NCBI GenBank assembly: GCA_035652095.1
Contig: DASREM010000053.1
Location: 124,001-188,000, forward strand
DNA length: 64,000 nt
Direction: 5' to 3'
From: DASREM01 sp035652095
GTDB taxonomy: Bacteria > Acidobacteriota > Terriglobia > Terriglobales > Acidobacteriaceae
This document shows positions 1 through 8,849 of the stretch, one piece after another. Below the pieces are notes generated by a model. That model saw only the letters and a program-made list of their open reading frames with translations. It was not told the origin of the DNA and ran no database searches. A program made the translations under genes and the position numbers. How positions within the stretch are numbered: position 1 is the stretch's first letter; the number at the start of each line of letters is the position of its first letter.

Positions 1-1
1 G

Positions 2-958
2 GATGCCGAGGAAGAAGGTCTGATTGGCTCGACTGAGTGGGGCGAGCAGCATGAGGCCGAACTGGCGAACTCACCGGCCTATTTCAACATGGACGTCGCG
101 GTGTCGGGGCCCAACTTCAGCGCGTCAGCCGTGCCCAGCCTGAAGCAGTTCGTGCGCGACATCACTAGAACTGTGCCCAGTCCGCGCGGCGGCACCGTCT
201 ATGACGAGTGGCGCAAGAGCAGCGAAACCGCCCCGCCGCATGGGCCGCAGCAGGAGGCCACCGGAGGCAATTTCCATCCGCCGGCGGTGCAGGTTGCGCC
301 TGACGTGCCGGTCGGGGACCTGGGCAGCGGCTCCGACTTTACCGTGTTCCTGCAGCATCTAGGGGTGCCGGCGACCGACATCGGTTCGACCGGATCCTAC
401 GGTGTCTACCATTCGGTGTTCGACAATTTCCAGTGGTTCAAGAGATTTGGCGACCCCAACTTTGCTTACGAGCAGGAGATGGCGAGGATTTTCGGGTTGG
501 AGGTTTTGCGTATGGCCTGCGCCGACATCCTGCCCTACAACTACGAGGAGTACGGGAAAGAGGTCGCCAACTACATCGATGCCGCAGGCAAGAAGGCCGA
601 TACGCAATTTGGCGGCGCAGCTCCCGATTTCGCTCCGGCGCTGGAAGCGGCACGGCATCTGCAAGAGGCGGGGGCGAAAATGCTGGGCCGGCAGAAGAAT
701 GCTTCGTCTGACCCGGCCAGGATCAACCACGCTGTCGCCCAGGCGGAGAGAGCGCTGCTCATCCCCCAAGGACTTCCGGACCGTCCCTGGTACCGCCATG
801 CCATTTATGCTCCCGGAAGATACACCGGCTACGCGGCCGTGGTGATTCCGGGGGTAAACGAGGCGGTTGATCGGAAAGACCTGGGCGCCATTCGGGACCA
901 ACTGAGTTGCTTGCGCGAGGCACTCTTGAGAGCCGTAAAGGCGCTGGAAAAATACTGA
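2..958 (+). CDS. M28-family carboxypeptidase, C-terminal part (NAALADase / glutamate carboxypeptidase II-like)
   Basis: The open frame enters from the left edge, so only the last 318 codons are present. The first residues visible include GLIGSTEW, the conserved metal-site segment of the M28B group (glutamate carboxypeptidase II, transferrin-receptor-like), where the Glu pair binds zinc and acts as general base. Downstream come the end of the peptidase fold (SGSDFTVF, GSYGVYHS) and a helical C-terminal dimerisation domain ending in LLRAVKALEKY. The family removes C-terminal Glu or Asp from small peptides and is usually exported. An internal ATG at 89 lies inside the catalytic domain and is not the real start. 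The signal peptide and first metal ligands lie outside the window. Family assignment is confident; the substrate is not known. Confidence 0.88.
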   Translation, partial: DAEEEGLIGSTEWGEQHEAELANSPAYFNMDVAVSGPNFSASAVPSLKQFVRDITRTVPSPRGGTVYDEWRKSSETAPPHGPQQEATGGNFHPPAVQVAPDVPVGDLGSGSDFTVFLQHLGVPATDIGSTGSYGVYHSVFDNFQWFKRFGDPNFAYEQEMARIFGLEVLRMACADILPYNYEEYGKEVANYIDAAGKKADTQFGGAAPDFAPALEAARHLQEAGAKMLGRQKNASSDPARINHAVAQAERALLIPQGLPDRPWYRHAIYAPGRYTGYAAVVIPGVNEAVDRKDLGAIRDQLSCLREALLRAVKALEKY

Positions 959-1180
959 TCGGGCACGTAGCGCGTCAGCCCGAAGCGGCGGCAAGGGAAC
1001 GCGTAATCCGCTGTTCTGCAACTCTTTGCACTGTGTGTACTCCCGGCTTCGTCTCGCCCTGCCAATGAAGTAAACTGTTGGAACTGCGAGTGCATCCAAT
1101 TATGAACTCGCGGGGAATGTCTGCTGCCTGCGGGCAGGCTCTGCGGAGTAAACAGTTCGCTGAATCGCTTAGGGGCCCTC
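959..1180. other. Intergenic region with one short dyad
   Basis: This 222 bp gap holds no convincing gene. A 6-bp inverted repeat with a 2-nt centre (GCCTGC at 1126-1131, GCAGGC at 1134-1139) lies about 40 bp before the next start. The next gene has an AGGGG ribosome-binding site just ahead of its ATG. I could not assign a clear promoter. Confidence 0.4.
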
Positions 1181-2368
1181 ATGCCGTTGGCACGCATAGT
1201 AACGAAGTTGACCGGGGAAGCGGAGCCGTTGCAGGAAGAGTTGCGTGCGCGCGGCTTTGACGTGGAAACGGCCTCTCCCGACCAGACGTTCGCCGAACCC
1301 GCCGATCTTGAGATCAGCCTGGAAGAGATGAGCCCCACCCAGGCGCTGGCGCGCGCCGACGAGCTTGCCCATGCCAATGACCTACCTGTTTTTATTACTC
1401 CCGGTTCGATCAGTGAAGGGTCGCGCCCGATCGCGGTAATTCCAATTCTGCCGGAACCGGAAGCTCCGGTCGCCGCAGAAGAGGAGATGTCGGACGAAGA
1501 GCAACGGTTTGATCCAGTAACGTTCTATGAAAACAAAGAAAGCTGGGTAGTGCCGCCGGTCTCGGAAGAGTCTCCGAATATCGAACTGGCTCCATCTCAA
1601 GTAGCTCCGGAACCCGAAGCAGAGGTTTCGTTGTCTGAGGCCGCGTCGGAGACACTGCCGGAACCGATCTCCAGCGAGTCTGTTGCAGAGCCGGAACAAA
1701 TAGCGGGGCCGATCGAGGAACCGGTCGCGCTGGCTCCGGAAGTGCAGGAGATGCTGCCGGAACTCGAAGCCGTGATGCCCGACATGGAAGCATGGGCCCG
1801 CAAGGAAGGTCCGGTCTCGGATTGGCCGATCTGGCAGGCTGGGGCCATCGATCCGACGGAATTTTATCCTGCAGTGCCGCTTGCCGAAGCGCCGAAGCCT
1901 GCGGTAGTCCAGGCGAAGCCGCGAGTACGCAAGATGCGGCCCAACGTTTTTGCCGGCGACCGCGTGTTCTGGAAGACAGCAGCGTGGGCCGCAATGGTGG
2001 CGCTGTCGGCATTGGTTCTGGGAGCTACCGTGCACCGTTTCTCGCCCCTGCCGGCGCGTTTCGCCGCCTCCAATGACTCCGTGGCACAGCCCGCGGAAGT
2101 CAAACCGGCACCGGCGAATGCCCCCGCGGCAGCCCCGGTGTTGCAGCCCGGCGCTGTGCTGAAGCGGACCGCCATCCATGAGCCGGGGGCGACGCGTTCC
2201 GAAATCCATTCTGCACCGCAGCCCCGCGCCAGCAAACCTGCCCGAAGTTCTGCGGATAGCATCGTGGCCGAAGACACGGTAGTGCGTTACGGCGCGAAGC
2301 CTGCGCCACCGAAGGTGCAAGCCCAGGCCAAGTCGGATGGAATCAAGCGTTATACCGACCTGAAGTAG
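1181..2368 (+). CDS. Hypothetical acidic protein with one internal membrane span
   Basis: I do not recognise a named family for this 395-residue protein. Residues 1-90 look folded (MPLARIVTKLTG onward, with an SLEEMSPTQALARADEL segment and a hydrophobic IAVIPIL end). Residues 91-245 are low-complexity and very rich in Glu, Pro and Ala. After a basic stretch (KPRVRKMRP) there is a single hydrophobic span at about 266-284, followed by an Ala/Pro/Lys-rich tail. With the basic residues before the span, a cytoplasmic N-terminus and an extracytoplasmic tail would be expected. The start is supported by AGGGG upstream of the ATG. The architecture resembles anchoring or scaffold proteins, but no function can be given. 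Confidence 0.75.
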   Translation: MPLARIVTKLTGEAEPLQEELRARGFDVETASPDQTFAEPADLEISLEEMSPTQALARADELAHANDLPVFITPGSISEGSRPIAVIPILPEPEAPVAAEEEMSDEEQRFDPVTFYENKESWVVPPVSEESPNIELAPSQVAPEPEAEVSLSEAASETLPEPISSESVAEPEQIAGPIEEPVALAPEVQEMLPELEAVMPDMEAWARKEGPVSDWPIWQAGAIDPTEFYPAVPLAEAPKPAVVQAKPRVRKMRPNVFAGDRVFWKTAAWAAMVALSALVLGATVHRFSPLPARFAASNDSVAQPAEVKPAPANAPAAAPVLQPGAVLKRTAIHEPGATRSEIHSAPQPRASKPARSSADSIVAEDTVVRYGAKPAPPKVQAQAKSDGIKRYTDLK

Positions 2369-2445
2369 TTCCTCTCTCATGCTGGCCCTATCCGCCGCGC
2401 CACGTTGACGTTCACGAAAACTGAAACGTATGATGGCCGGACTTC

Positions 2446-3096
2446 ATGTCCAGCGATAACGCGGTGGTGGTTAACCTGTTGCGTACGCTGCCTTCGGCGG
2501 CCAGTGCGACCTTTCTGGCCCTGTTCCCGATCGTGAATCCATTTGGCGGCGTGCCGATTTTCTTTACGCTCACTTCTTATTACGAGCCGCGCGAGCGCAA
2601 CCTGACAGCGTTGCGGACCGCCGCTTACGTGATCGGCATCCTGGTAGTGTTTCTTTTCTTTGGCCGATTCGTGCTGAACTTTTTTGGGATTTCCCTGCCC
2701 GTACTCAAAATCGCCGGCGGCCTGATCGTGGCCAACACGGCCTGGGGTATGGTGACGGCGAGCAGCCGCATCACCCCGGCGGAAACCGCCGAGGCGCACA
2801 CCAAGCAAGACATTTCGCTGACCCCGATGGCCATGCCGATATTGTCGGGGCCCGGATCGATCGGAGTCGTGATGGGTCTAGCCGCACATGCCGACTCCCC
2901 CGTGACTTACTTCGGCATGCTGATCGGAATCGCAGCCGTAGGAGTAGCGGTATTTCTGTTTCTGTGGCTGGGAGGCCCGCTGGTGAAGCGGCTGGGGCCG
3001 AGTGCGACCGGAGCCATCAACCGTATTTTCGGATTTCTGATCCTGGCCATCGCGGTGCAACTGGTATGGGACGGGATTGCGGATTTCCGGACGTAG
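2446..3096 (+). CDS. MarC family integral membrane protein
   Basis: The 216-residue protein has about six hydrophobic segments and the family's characteristic early motif FPIVNPFGGVPIF (about residues 27-39). A central cytoplasmic loop carries the AEAHTKQDIS segment, followed by TPMAMPILSGPGSIG, which is diagnostic of the MarC/UPF0056 family. MarC was once linked to multiple antibiotic resistance in E. coli, but that role was later withdrawn and the transported substrate, if any, is unknown. Length matches the family. The gene stands between unrelated genes on the same strand and the ribosome-binding site is weak. Confidence 0.9.
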   Translation: MSSDNAVVVNLLRTLPSAASATFLALFPIVNPFGGVPIFFTLTSYYEPRERNLTALRTAAYVIGILVVFLFFGRFVLNFFGISLPVLKIAGGLIVANTAWGMVTASSRITPAETAEAHTKQDISLTPMAMPILSGPGSIGVVMGLAAHADSPVTYFGMLIGIAAVGVAVFLFLWLGGPLVKRLGPSATGAINRIFGFLILAIAVQLVWDGIADFRT

Positions 3097-3152
3097 GATT
3101 CTCCCGGCTCCGGTCCGCCGTTGCGGAATCCTTGGTCGCTGCGGTCGGCGGA

Positions 3153-4331
3153 ATGACTATGTTGAAAAGTCTCAGAGTGCCCGCGCCTGCCTGGTTGCTT
3201 TTGATTGCAGTCCTTTCTTGTGTTGCTCAGGAGCTACCGGTGCTCTGCGATCAGGGGAGTGGCAGGTTTGAGGCGCAATTCTATTCCGGGGTGTCGGTCC
3301 GCGTGGGCGCCGCAAGAAACGGCGACTTGGCGGTCCGCAAATGCGAAGCCGAGTTAAGCTGGGACCATCATCAGCTGCCGGTTGCGACCGATGCTTCGCA
3401 GGTTGACCTGGACGCCTTTGGTGTAGACCTCGGTCTGGGCACACCGGTCGCCGCGTTCCAAGTGAAAGGGGTGGAGAGCGACTGCTGCGTGGAGTACCGG
3501 ATCTACTCGCTCGGCAAGCCACCGCGATTATTACGGACCCTCAAGGCAGGAGCCGCTTTCGCTGCCGCCGACAAGGACCTGGATGGAAAGGTTGAAATCT
3601 GGACTGACGATTCCGCGACCATTGCCGGGTTCGAAGGCTTGAGCCTGGCTGAATTCGACTCTGCTCCGAAAATGGTTCTGCGCTTTTCTCAGGGCAAACT
3701 GCTCGATGTCAGCTCCGAATTCCAAAGCGATTTCGACGCGGACATTGCAAAGCTGCAAGCCAAGCTCAATCGAGATGACGCGCGCGACTTCAAAGAAGGC
3801 ATTGCCGAGCACTTACCCAGCGGCCCACGCTTTGCCGAGCGCCTGCATCGCTTGCAAATTGCAAAAACAGAAGTATTGCAAATCGTATGGTCCTTTCTTT
3901 ACAGCGGGCGGGAACGGCAGGCATGGCGATCTTTGGCTGAGATGTGGCCTGCGCAAGATCTGAATCGAATTCGGGGCCTGCTTCTGGAGGCCCGCGCTCG
4001 CGGTATCCGCTCGCAGGTTGACGGGGTGTCTCCTTCCACTTCAGGTCGCAAGAAACATTCCCCGGTGTTTGATGCGATGGGTGACGGGGAAGTGCGCGCG
4101 CCGGAACCGATCCTGCTGACACGGCCGGAGACGGATCTTTCCGAGTCGGAATCGGCTTTGATCCTGGTTATCGACTCCGCGGGAAAGGTGCGGTCGGTCG
4201 AAGCGATGGGGAAGTCTCCAGTTGACCCGGCATTGGCGCGGGCCGCTGGTGATTGGAAGTTCAGGCCTGCTTCCAAAGCGGGCCGGGCGGTTGCGTGCCG
4301 ATCGCGTATTTCGGTGTCATCAAGGCGATGA
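3153..4331 (+). CDS. Exported protein with TonB-C-like C-terminal domain
   Basis: The chosen start gives a 392-residue protein beginning with a Sec-type signal (MTMLKSL, then PAPAWLLLIAVLSCVAQ). The cysteine in VLSC could be a lipobox, so lipidation is possible. The middle part (about 30-250) is of unknown fold. The last 75 residues resemble the TonB C-terminal domain: a LILVIDSAGKVRSVEAMG strand pair, a SPVDPALARAAGDWKFRPA helix and a final strand. Energy-transducer TonB proteins use this fold to contact outer-membrane receptors, but here it follows a signal peptide rather than the usual N-terminal anchor and Pro-rich linker, so this may be a TonB-box-fold protein of other use. An ATG two codons later (3159) is an alternative start. 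The longer open frame reaching back into marC is unlikely to be translated. Confidence 0.65.
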   Translation: MTMLKSLRVPAPAWLLLIAVLSCVAQELPVLCDQGSGRFEAQFYSGVSVRVGAARNGDLAVRKCEAELSWDHHQLPVATDASQVDLDAFGVDLGLGTPVAAFQVKGVESDCCVEYRIYSLGKPPRLLRTLKAGAAFAAADKDLDGKVEIWTDDSATIAGFEGLSLAEFDSAPKMVLRFSQGKLLDVSSEFQSDFDADIAKLQAKLNRDDARDFKEGIAEHLPSGPRFAERLHRLQIAKTEVLQIVWSFLYSGRERQAWRSLAEMWPAQDLNRIRGLLLEARARGIRSQVDGVSPSTSGRKKHSPVFDAMGDGEVRAPEPILLTRPETDLSESESALILVIDSAGKVRSVEAMGKSPVDPALARAAGDWKFRPASKAGRAVACRSRISVSSRR

Positions 4332-4390
4332 GGGGGACCGGCGCATGCTCCGGTTCGCGCGAACTGCAACCTGCATGCTGCGTTTCCGTT

Positions 4391-7300
4391 TTACGTGTGC
4401 GTTTCCTGGTGGCTGAGGTAGAAGTGCACGGCGGGGGTGATGATCAGCGAAAGGGCCATCGAGATCAGGACGCCCCCAATGACGGCAATGGCAAGCGGCT
4501 GCAGCATTTGCGACCCGGCGCCGAGTGCGAAGGCGAGCGGCAGCATGCCCGCCACCGTCGCCATCGCGGTCATCACGATGGGACGAAGCCGGCGGCGGCT
4601 GGCCTGCATCATGGCATCGTGGGCTGAGATGCCCTGCTCGCGCAGCTTCTGATCGGCATCGAGCAGCAGGATGCCGTTCTTGGCCACGATACCCACCACC
4701 ATGATCATTCCCATGAACGACGAGACATTGAAGGTGGTCCTGGTGATGAGCAGAGCGATGAACACGCCGGAGGTGGAGAGCAGCGCGGAAGCGAGAATCG
4801 CGACCGGCGCCGCGAAGGTGCGGAACTCGAACAGCAGCACGATGAAAACCAGCAAGATCGCCAGAATCAACACAAAGACCAGGTCGCGAAACGATTTCTG
4901 CTGCTCCTGGTAAGTGCCTCCATACTCCACGCGAATGCCGGGGGGCAGTTTGAGCCCGTTTACAACGCGCTGGACGTCGGCAACTCCGGAGCCGAGATCG
5001 CGGCCTTCCAGGCGCGCGGTGACGGCCACATCGCGCAGCAGGTTCTCGCGGCGGATCTCGGTTTGGCCGGGAAGCTGCGTGATGGCGGCCAGCGATCCTA
5101 ACGTTGCCGTGCGGCCAGAACTGCTGGTCAGCAGGGTGTTGCTCATGGCTTCGAGGCTGGAGCGATTATTGGCCGGGAAGCGCACCCTCAAGGTGTAAGC
5201 ACGATCGCCGGCCACGACCGGCGGCGCCGCGGGTTCGCCTTCCAGAATTGCGGCGGCATCGGTTGCGACTTCCTCGGGCGTGAATCCAGCCCGCGCCGCC
5301 ACGCTGGGATCCACCTGGAACACCACGGCGGGCCCGCTGATGGTGTTGTCCACGCCGTTCAGGACGTCGACGACGCCTTCGACTTTGGCAATGGCATCGG
5401 CGACTTTTGGCGCCCACCGCTCCAACTCTGCCTGGTTCTCGGAGAACATTTTGATCTGGATGGGTTCAGGGGCGCTGGTGAGATCGCCGATCATGTCCTG
5501 CAGAACCTGGATGAACTCGACATCGAGCGCGGGTTCCTGGGTCCTGATCTTCTCCCGCACATCGTTGATCACTTCTTCGATATCACGACTGCGGTCCTGC
5601 TTCAGCTTGACCGAGATATCGCCGGTGTTGGCCTCGGTGACGGAAGCCAGGCCGAGTTGCAGTCCGGTTCGACGCGAAGTGCTTTCCACCTCGGGAGTCT
5701 CACGAAGGATCTGCTCCACGTGAGACAGGACGCGGTTGGTTTCGGCGAGCGAACTGCCGGCGGGCATGATGTAGTCGAGGACGAATCCGCCCTCGTCCAT
5801 TTCGGGCAGCAGGTCCGAGCCGGAGTAGTGGTAGCAGACATAAGAGACGACGATCAGCGCGGCGCTGAAACCCGCTAACCACAGCGGTTTGTCGAGCGCG
5901 CGGTTCAGCCAGCGCTGGTGAAAACCAATCACCTTGCGAAAAAAGTTTCCGACGTGGGCCTCCTCCGCCGCCAAAAGATTTTGGAACGAGTCGCCGTTTT
6001 GTCCTGGCGCTGCATGTTTTTCACGAATGAAATACTGGCTCAGGTTCGGGGTCCAGGTGAGTGCGAGGCCAAGCGAAGTCAGCAGCGAGACCGCCATGGT
6101 CACGGCCAGCGCGCGAAAGAAAGTTCCGGTGACTCCGACAATGGAGATCAGGGGAAGAAAAACAACGATGGGTGTGATGGTTGATCCGACCAGGGGCACC
6201 GTGATCTCAGCCAGCGCACTGCGGATCGCCTGCAGCCGGTCCTGGCCAGTGTCACGGTGGAGCACGATGTTTTCCACGACCACGATGGCATCGTCGATGA
6301 CCAGGCCGACGGCGGCGGCCAGTCCTCCGAGTGTCATCAGGTTGAAGCTCTCGCCCAGCAGTTTGAGCGCGATGATGGTAACCGCTACCGTGACCGGGAT
6401 CACCAGGCCCGCCACCACGGAAGTGCCCCAGTCGCGCAGGAAGACCACGAGGATGATGGAAGCCAGGAGCAACCCGAGCAGGATGGCATCGCGCACGCTC
6501 TTGATGGACTGGCTCACGATGATGGACTGATCGTAAAAGGGCTCGAGCACGACTCCGGGAGGAAGCGTCTGGCGAAGGCGTTGGACTTCGGCGTGGACCT
6601 CGTCGGCGACCTGCACCGTGTTGCTGTCGGGCTGCCGGTCAATGTTCAACAGGACCGCGGGCTTTCCGTTTGCAGTGACGATGGTGTAGACGGGCTTCAC
6701 CGCGGGCGCAACCGAGCCGATGTCGCCGATGCGAACCGGTATGCCGGCCGGCGTCGTCTTGATCACCGTGGACGCGATCTGCTCTGGAGTGCGCACCTGG
6801 CCGTTGATCAAGCTGAGGACCAGTTGATGGTTCTGTTCGATCAGCCCCGGCGAATCGATGAGGTTGGTGCGGCGGACCGCGTCGAGGATGTCATTTACGG
6901 TGACGCCGGTAGTCAGCAGTTTTGCCGGATCGGGCGTGATGTGAAACTCCGGTTCCTGGCCTCCCTGCAAGACTACCGTCGCGACACCATCCAGGCGGCT
7001 CAACCTTGGCTTCAGCTGGTATGTCGCCATTTCCCAGAGCTGAGTTTGCGAAACCTTGTCGGAGGTCAGGCTGTATCCCATGATCGGAAAGCTGGCAAAT
7101 GTGAGCCGGTTCGCAACGATCTTCGCTGTGGACGGCAATTCGGGCTGCACCCGCGAGATCGCGGCATTGACGTACTGCAGTGTCTGGAACATGTCCACGT
7201 GCCAGTCGAAGTAGAGGTCGATCTCAGCCGAGCCGCGGCTGGTGATGGACCGTACCGCCTGCAATCCGGGCACGCTGTTGACCGCTTCTTCCATGGGACG

Positions 7301-7522
7301 CGTAATCGTCACCATCATCTGGTCAATCGGCATGACGCCGTTATCAATGCCGATCAGCACACGGGGGAAGTTGGTGGTGGGAAAAACTGAAATCGGAATC
7401 GTGAAGGCCAGGTAAGTGCCCAGCGCGGCCAGCGTCAGGATCAGGAAGATGACGGGCTTGGAATGGCGAGTGAACCAGAACGAGGACTCGCGAGGCGCCA
7501 CGGTCCTAGCTGGCATCTTCAT
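4391..7522 (-). CDS. RND-family efflux pump, inner-membrane permease
   Basis: This 1043-residue protein has the complete RND architecture. TM1 (about 19-35) is followed by a periplasmic porter domain, then TM2-TM6 with the GGLAAAVGLVIDDAIVVVENI segment (two Asp residues typical of TM4 proton relay), a second porter half and TM7-TM12. Length and motifs fit tripartite H+-driven exporters of the AcrB/MdtB/CzcA group. The substrate class (drug, metal or lipid) cannot be decided from sequence. It overlaps the end of the upstream membrane fusion gene by 17 nt, so translation is probably coupled. It is the last gene of the efflux operon regulated, by position, by the adjacent two-component system. 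Confidence 0.93.
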   Translation of the reverse strand: MKMPARTVAPRESSFWFTRHSKPVIFLILTLAALGTYLAFTIPISVFPTTNFPRVLIGIDNGVMPIDQMMVTITRPMEEAVNSVPGLQAVRSITSRGSAEIDLYFDWHVDMFQTLQYVNAAISRVQPELPSTAKIVANRLTFASFPIMGYSLTSDKVSQTQLWEMATYQLKPRLSRLDGVATVVLQGGQEPEFHITPDPAKLLTTGVTVNDILDAVRRTNLIDSPGLIEQNHQLVLSLINGQVRTPEQIASTVIKTTPAGIPVRIGDIGSVAPAVKPVYTIVTANGKPAVLLNIDRQPDSNTVQVADEVHAEVQRLRQTLPPGVVLEPFYDQSIIVSQSIKSVRDAILLGLLLASIILVVFLRDWGTSVVAGLVIPVTVAVTIIALKLLGESFNLMTLGGLAAAVGLVIDDAIVVVENIVLHRDTGQDRLQAIRSALAEITVPLVGSTITPIVVFLPLISIVGVTGTFFRALAVTMAVSLLTSLGLALTWTPNLSQYFIREKHAAPGQNGDSFQNLLAAEEAHVGNFFRKVIGFHQRWLNRALDKPLWLAGFSAALIVVSYVCYHYSGSDLLPEMDEGGFVLDYIMPAGSSLAETNRVLSHVEQILRETPEVESTSRRTGLQLGLASVTEANTGDISVKLKQDRSRDIEEVINDVREKIRTQEPALDVEFIQVLQDMIGDLTSAPEPIQIKMFSENQAELERWAPKVADAIAKVEGVVDVLNGVDNTISGPAVVFQVDPSVAARAGFTPEEVATDAAAILEGEPAAPPVVAGDRAYTLRVRFPANNRSSLEAMSNTLLTSSSGRTATLGSLAAITQLPGQTEIRRENLLRDVAVTARLEGRDLGSGVADVQRVVNGLKLPPGIRVEYGGTYQEQQKSFRDLVFVLILAILLVFIVLLFEFRTFAAPVAILASALLSTSGVFIALLITRTTFNVSSFMGMIMVVGIVAKNGILLLDADQKLREQGISAHDAMMQASRRRLRPIVMTAMATVAGMLPLAFALGAGSQMLQPLAIAVIGGVLISMALSLIITPAVHFYLSHQETHT

Positions 7523-8849
7523 CGCTCTTTTTTTTGTCTGGCTGCGGCTTATCGGGTGAGGATTTTTCTCCAGGCTGCTCGATCTTGAGCTTGGCGCCGT
7601 CGGGCAAGCCGTAAGCGCCGACGGTCACCACCTTCTGGCCCACTTGCAGGCCATCGGTGATTTGCACCTGGTCATCCTGCCGGACCCCCACTTTCACTTC
7701 GGTCTGATGGGCTTTGCCATCGCTGCCCACGACCATTACCGAGGCGCTTCCGTCGGGCGCGGTCAAAAGCCCCTCTGCGGGGATGACCAGCGCGTTGGGA
7801 ATGGTCTGCGCCACAATCGAGAGTCGCACGCTGGATCCGGGGCGCAAGGCCTGGTTCGGATTCTGTGCCTGTACCCAGACTTCGACCGTGGTGCTGTTGG
7901 GATCCAGCGCAGGGCTAATCACTGAAACTGCGCCCTCCAGTCCCTGGGGCGCGCCCGGTGCGGTGATCGTCGCCTTATCTTTGAGCTTCAGCAGCGCCGC
8001 TTCGACTTGCGGAATGTGCGCCCGCGCGATGATCTGGGTGGTGTCCATGACCGTGATCAGTGCTGTCCCGGCGGCCGCCATTTCTCCCGCGTATAACGGG
8101 CGGTCGGTGACGAACCCGGTGATGGGGCTGCGAATCTCCGTGTAGCTCAGCTGTGTGGTGGATTGCAGATACTTGCCTTTGGCCGATTGCAATTGTCCGG
8201 CCGCGGAACGCAGCGTCGTGCGCTTCTCGACAGCCAGCATGGCGTCCAGGTGCTTCCTGGAAATCTCGTACTGGTTGCGGGCGTTGGTGAGATCCACTCC
8301 CGCCTGGTCGAAGTCCTTGCGCGGGATTGCGCCTTGCTGGAAAAGGTTCTGGCGGCTGTCGTAGATTTTTTGCTGCGCCTCAAGCAGCTTGGCTGCGGCG
8401 TCTACGTCGAGTTGCGCTTTCTGCAGGTCCGCGGGCAGGGAGGCTGCGGTGGTAGTTTCGTAGGCGGCCTGCGCCTGTTCGTAATCGCCATGGTTCTGCT
8501 CCGCAGCTGCACTCAGGTCCCGGTTTTCGAGGGTTGCCAGCAACTGGCCCTGATGGACGCGGCTGCCGCGCTGCACGTAGAACTTCTGCACGGGAGCGCT
8601 CACCTTGGGGACGATCGCCGCCTGCGCCAGCGGAAACAGAACCGCATCGGCTGCAACCGTGTACTCGAGAGTGGTGCTGCCCACCGGCGCGACCTGCACC
8701 GCGACTTCGGGCTCGGGCTCTTTTTCTTTTTTGGAGCAGGCGACGAAGAGCAGCAGCAATAACCAGGCAAGAAGAACCGATGGCTTGAGTTTGTTCCTGG
8801 GCGATCGCCTGCGGGGAACCTCGCGGGAACCGGTAGCGGCGCGGCTCAC
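7506..8849 (-). CDS. RND efflux membrane fusion protein (periplasmic adaptor lipoprotein)
   Basis: I start this gene at a GTG that overlaps the TGA of the upstream tolC-like gene (GTGA), giving 447 residues; the open frame further upstream is only the shadow of that gene. The N-terminus has basic residues, a hydrophobic run of leucines and LLFVAC, a plausible though not ideal lipobox. Next come the first half of a lipoyl/barrel-sandwich domain (VPKVSAPVQKFYVQRGSRVHQGQLLATL), a long alpha-helical hairpin rich in Gln and Ala, the second lipoyl half (IRSPITGFVTDRPLYAGEMAAAGTALITV), and beta-barrel and membrane-proximal domains. The tail is charged (Lys/Asp/Ser). It bridges the RND pump and the outer-membrane channel. 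Confidence 0.9.
   Translation of the reverse strand: MSRAATGSREVPRRRSPRNKLKPSVLLAWLLLLLFVACSKKEKEPEPEVAVQVAPVGSTTLEYTVAADAVLFPLAQAAIVPKVSAPVQKFYVQRGSRVHQGQLLATLENRDLSAAAEQNHGDYEQAQAAYETTTAASLPADLQKAQLDVDAAAKLLEAQQKIYDSRQNLFQQGAIPRKDFDQAGVDLTNARNQYEISRKHLDAMLAVEKRTTLRSAAGQLQSAKGKYLQSTTQLSYTEIRSPITGFVTDRPLYAGEMAAAGTALITVMDTTQIIARAHIPQVEAALLKLKDKATITAPGAPQGLEGAVSVISPALDPNSTTVEVWVQAQNPNQALRPGSSVRLSIVAQTIPNALVIPAEGLLTAPDGSASVMVVGSDGKAHQTEVKVGVRQDDQVQITDGLQVGQKVVTVGAYGLPDGAKLKIEQPGEKSSPDKPQPDKKKSDEDAS

Noticed and set aside
6257..7390. A 377-codon open frame opposite the RND permease
   Set aside because: It runs antisense to a gene with complete RND motifs and its product is low-complexity and rich in Asp, Arg and His. 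This is a typical shadow in GC-rich DNA.
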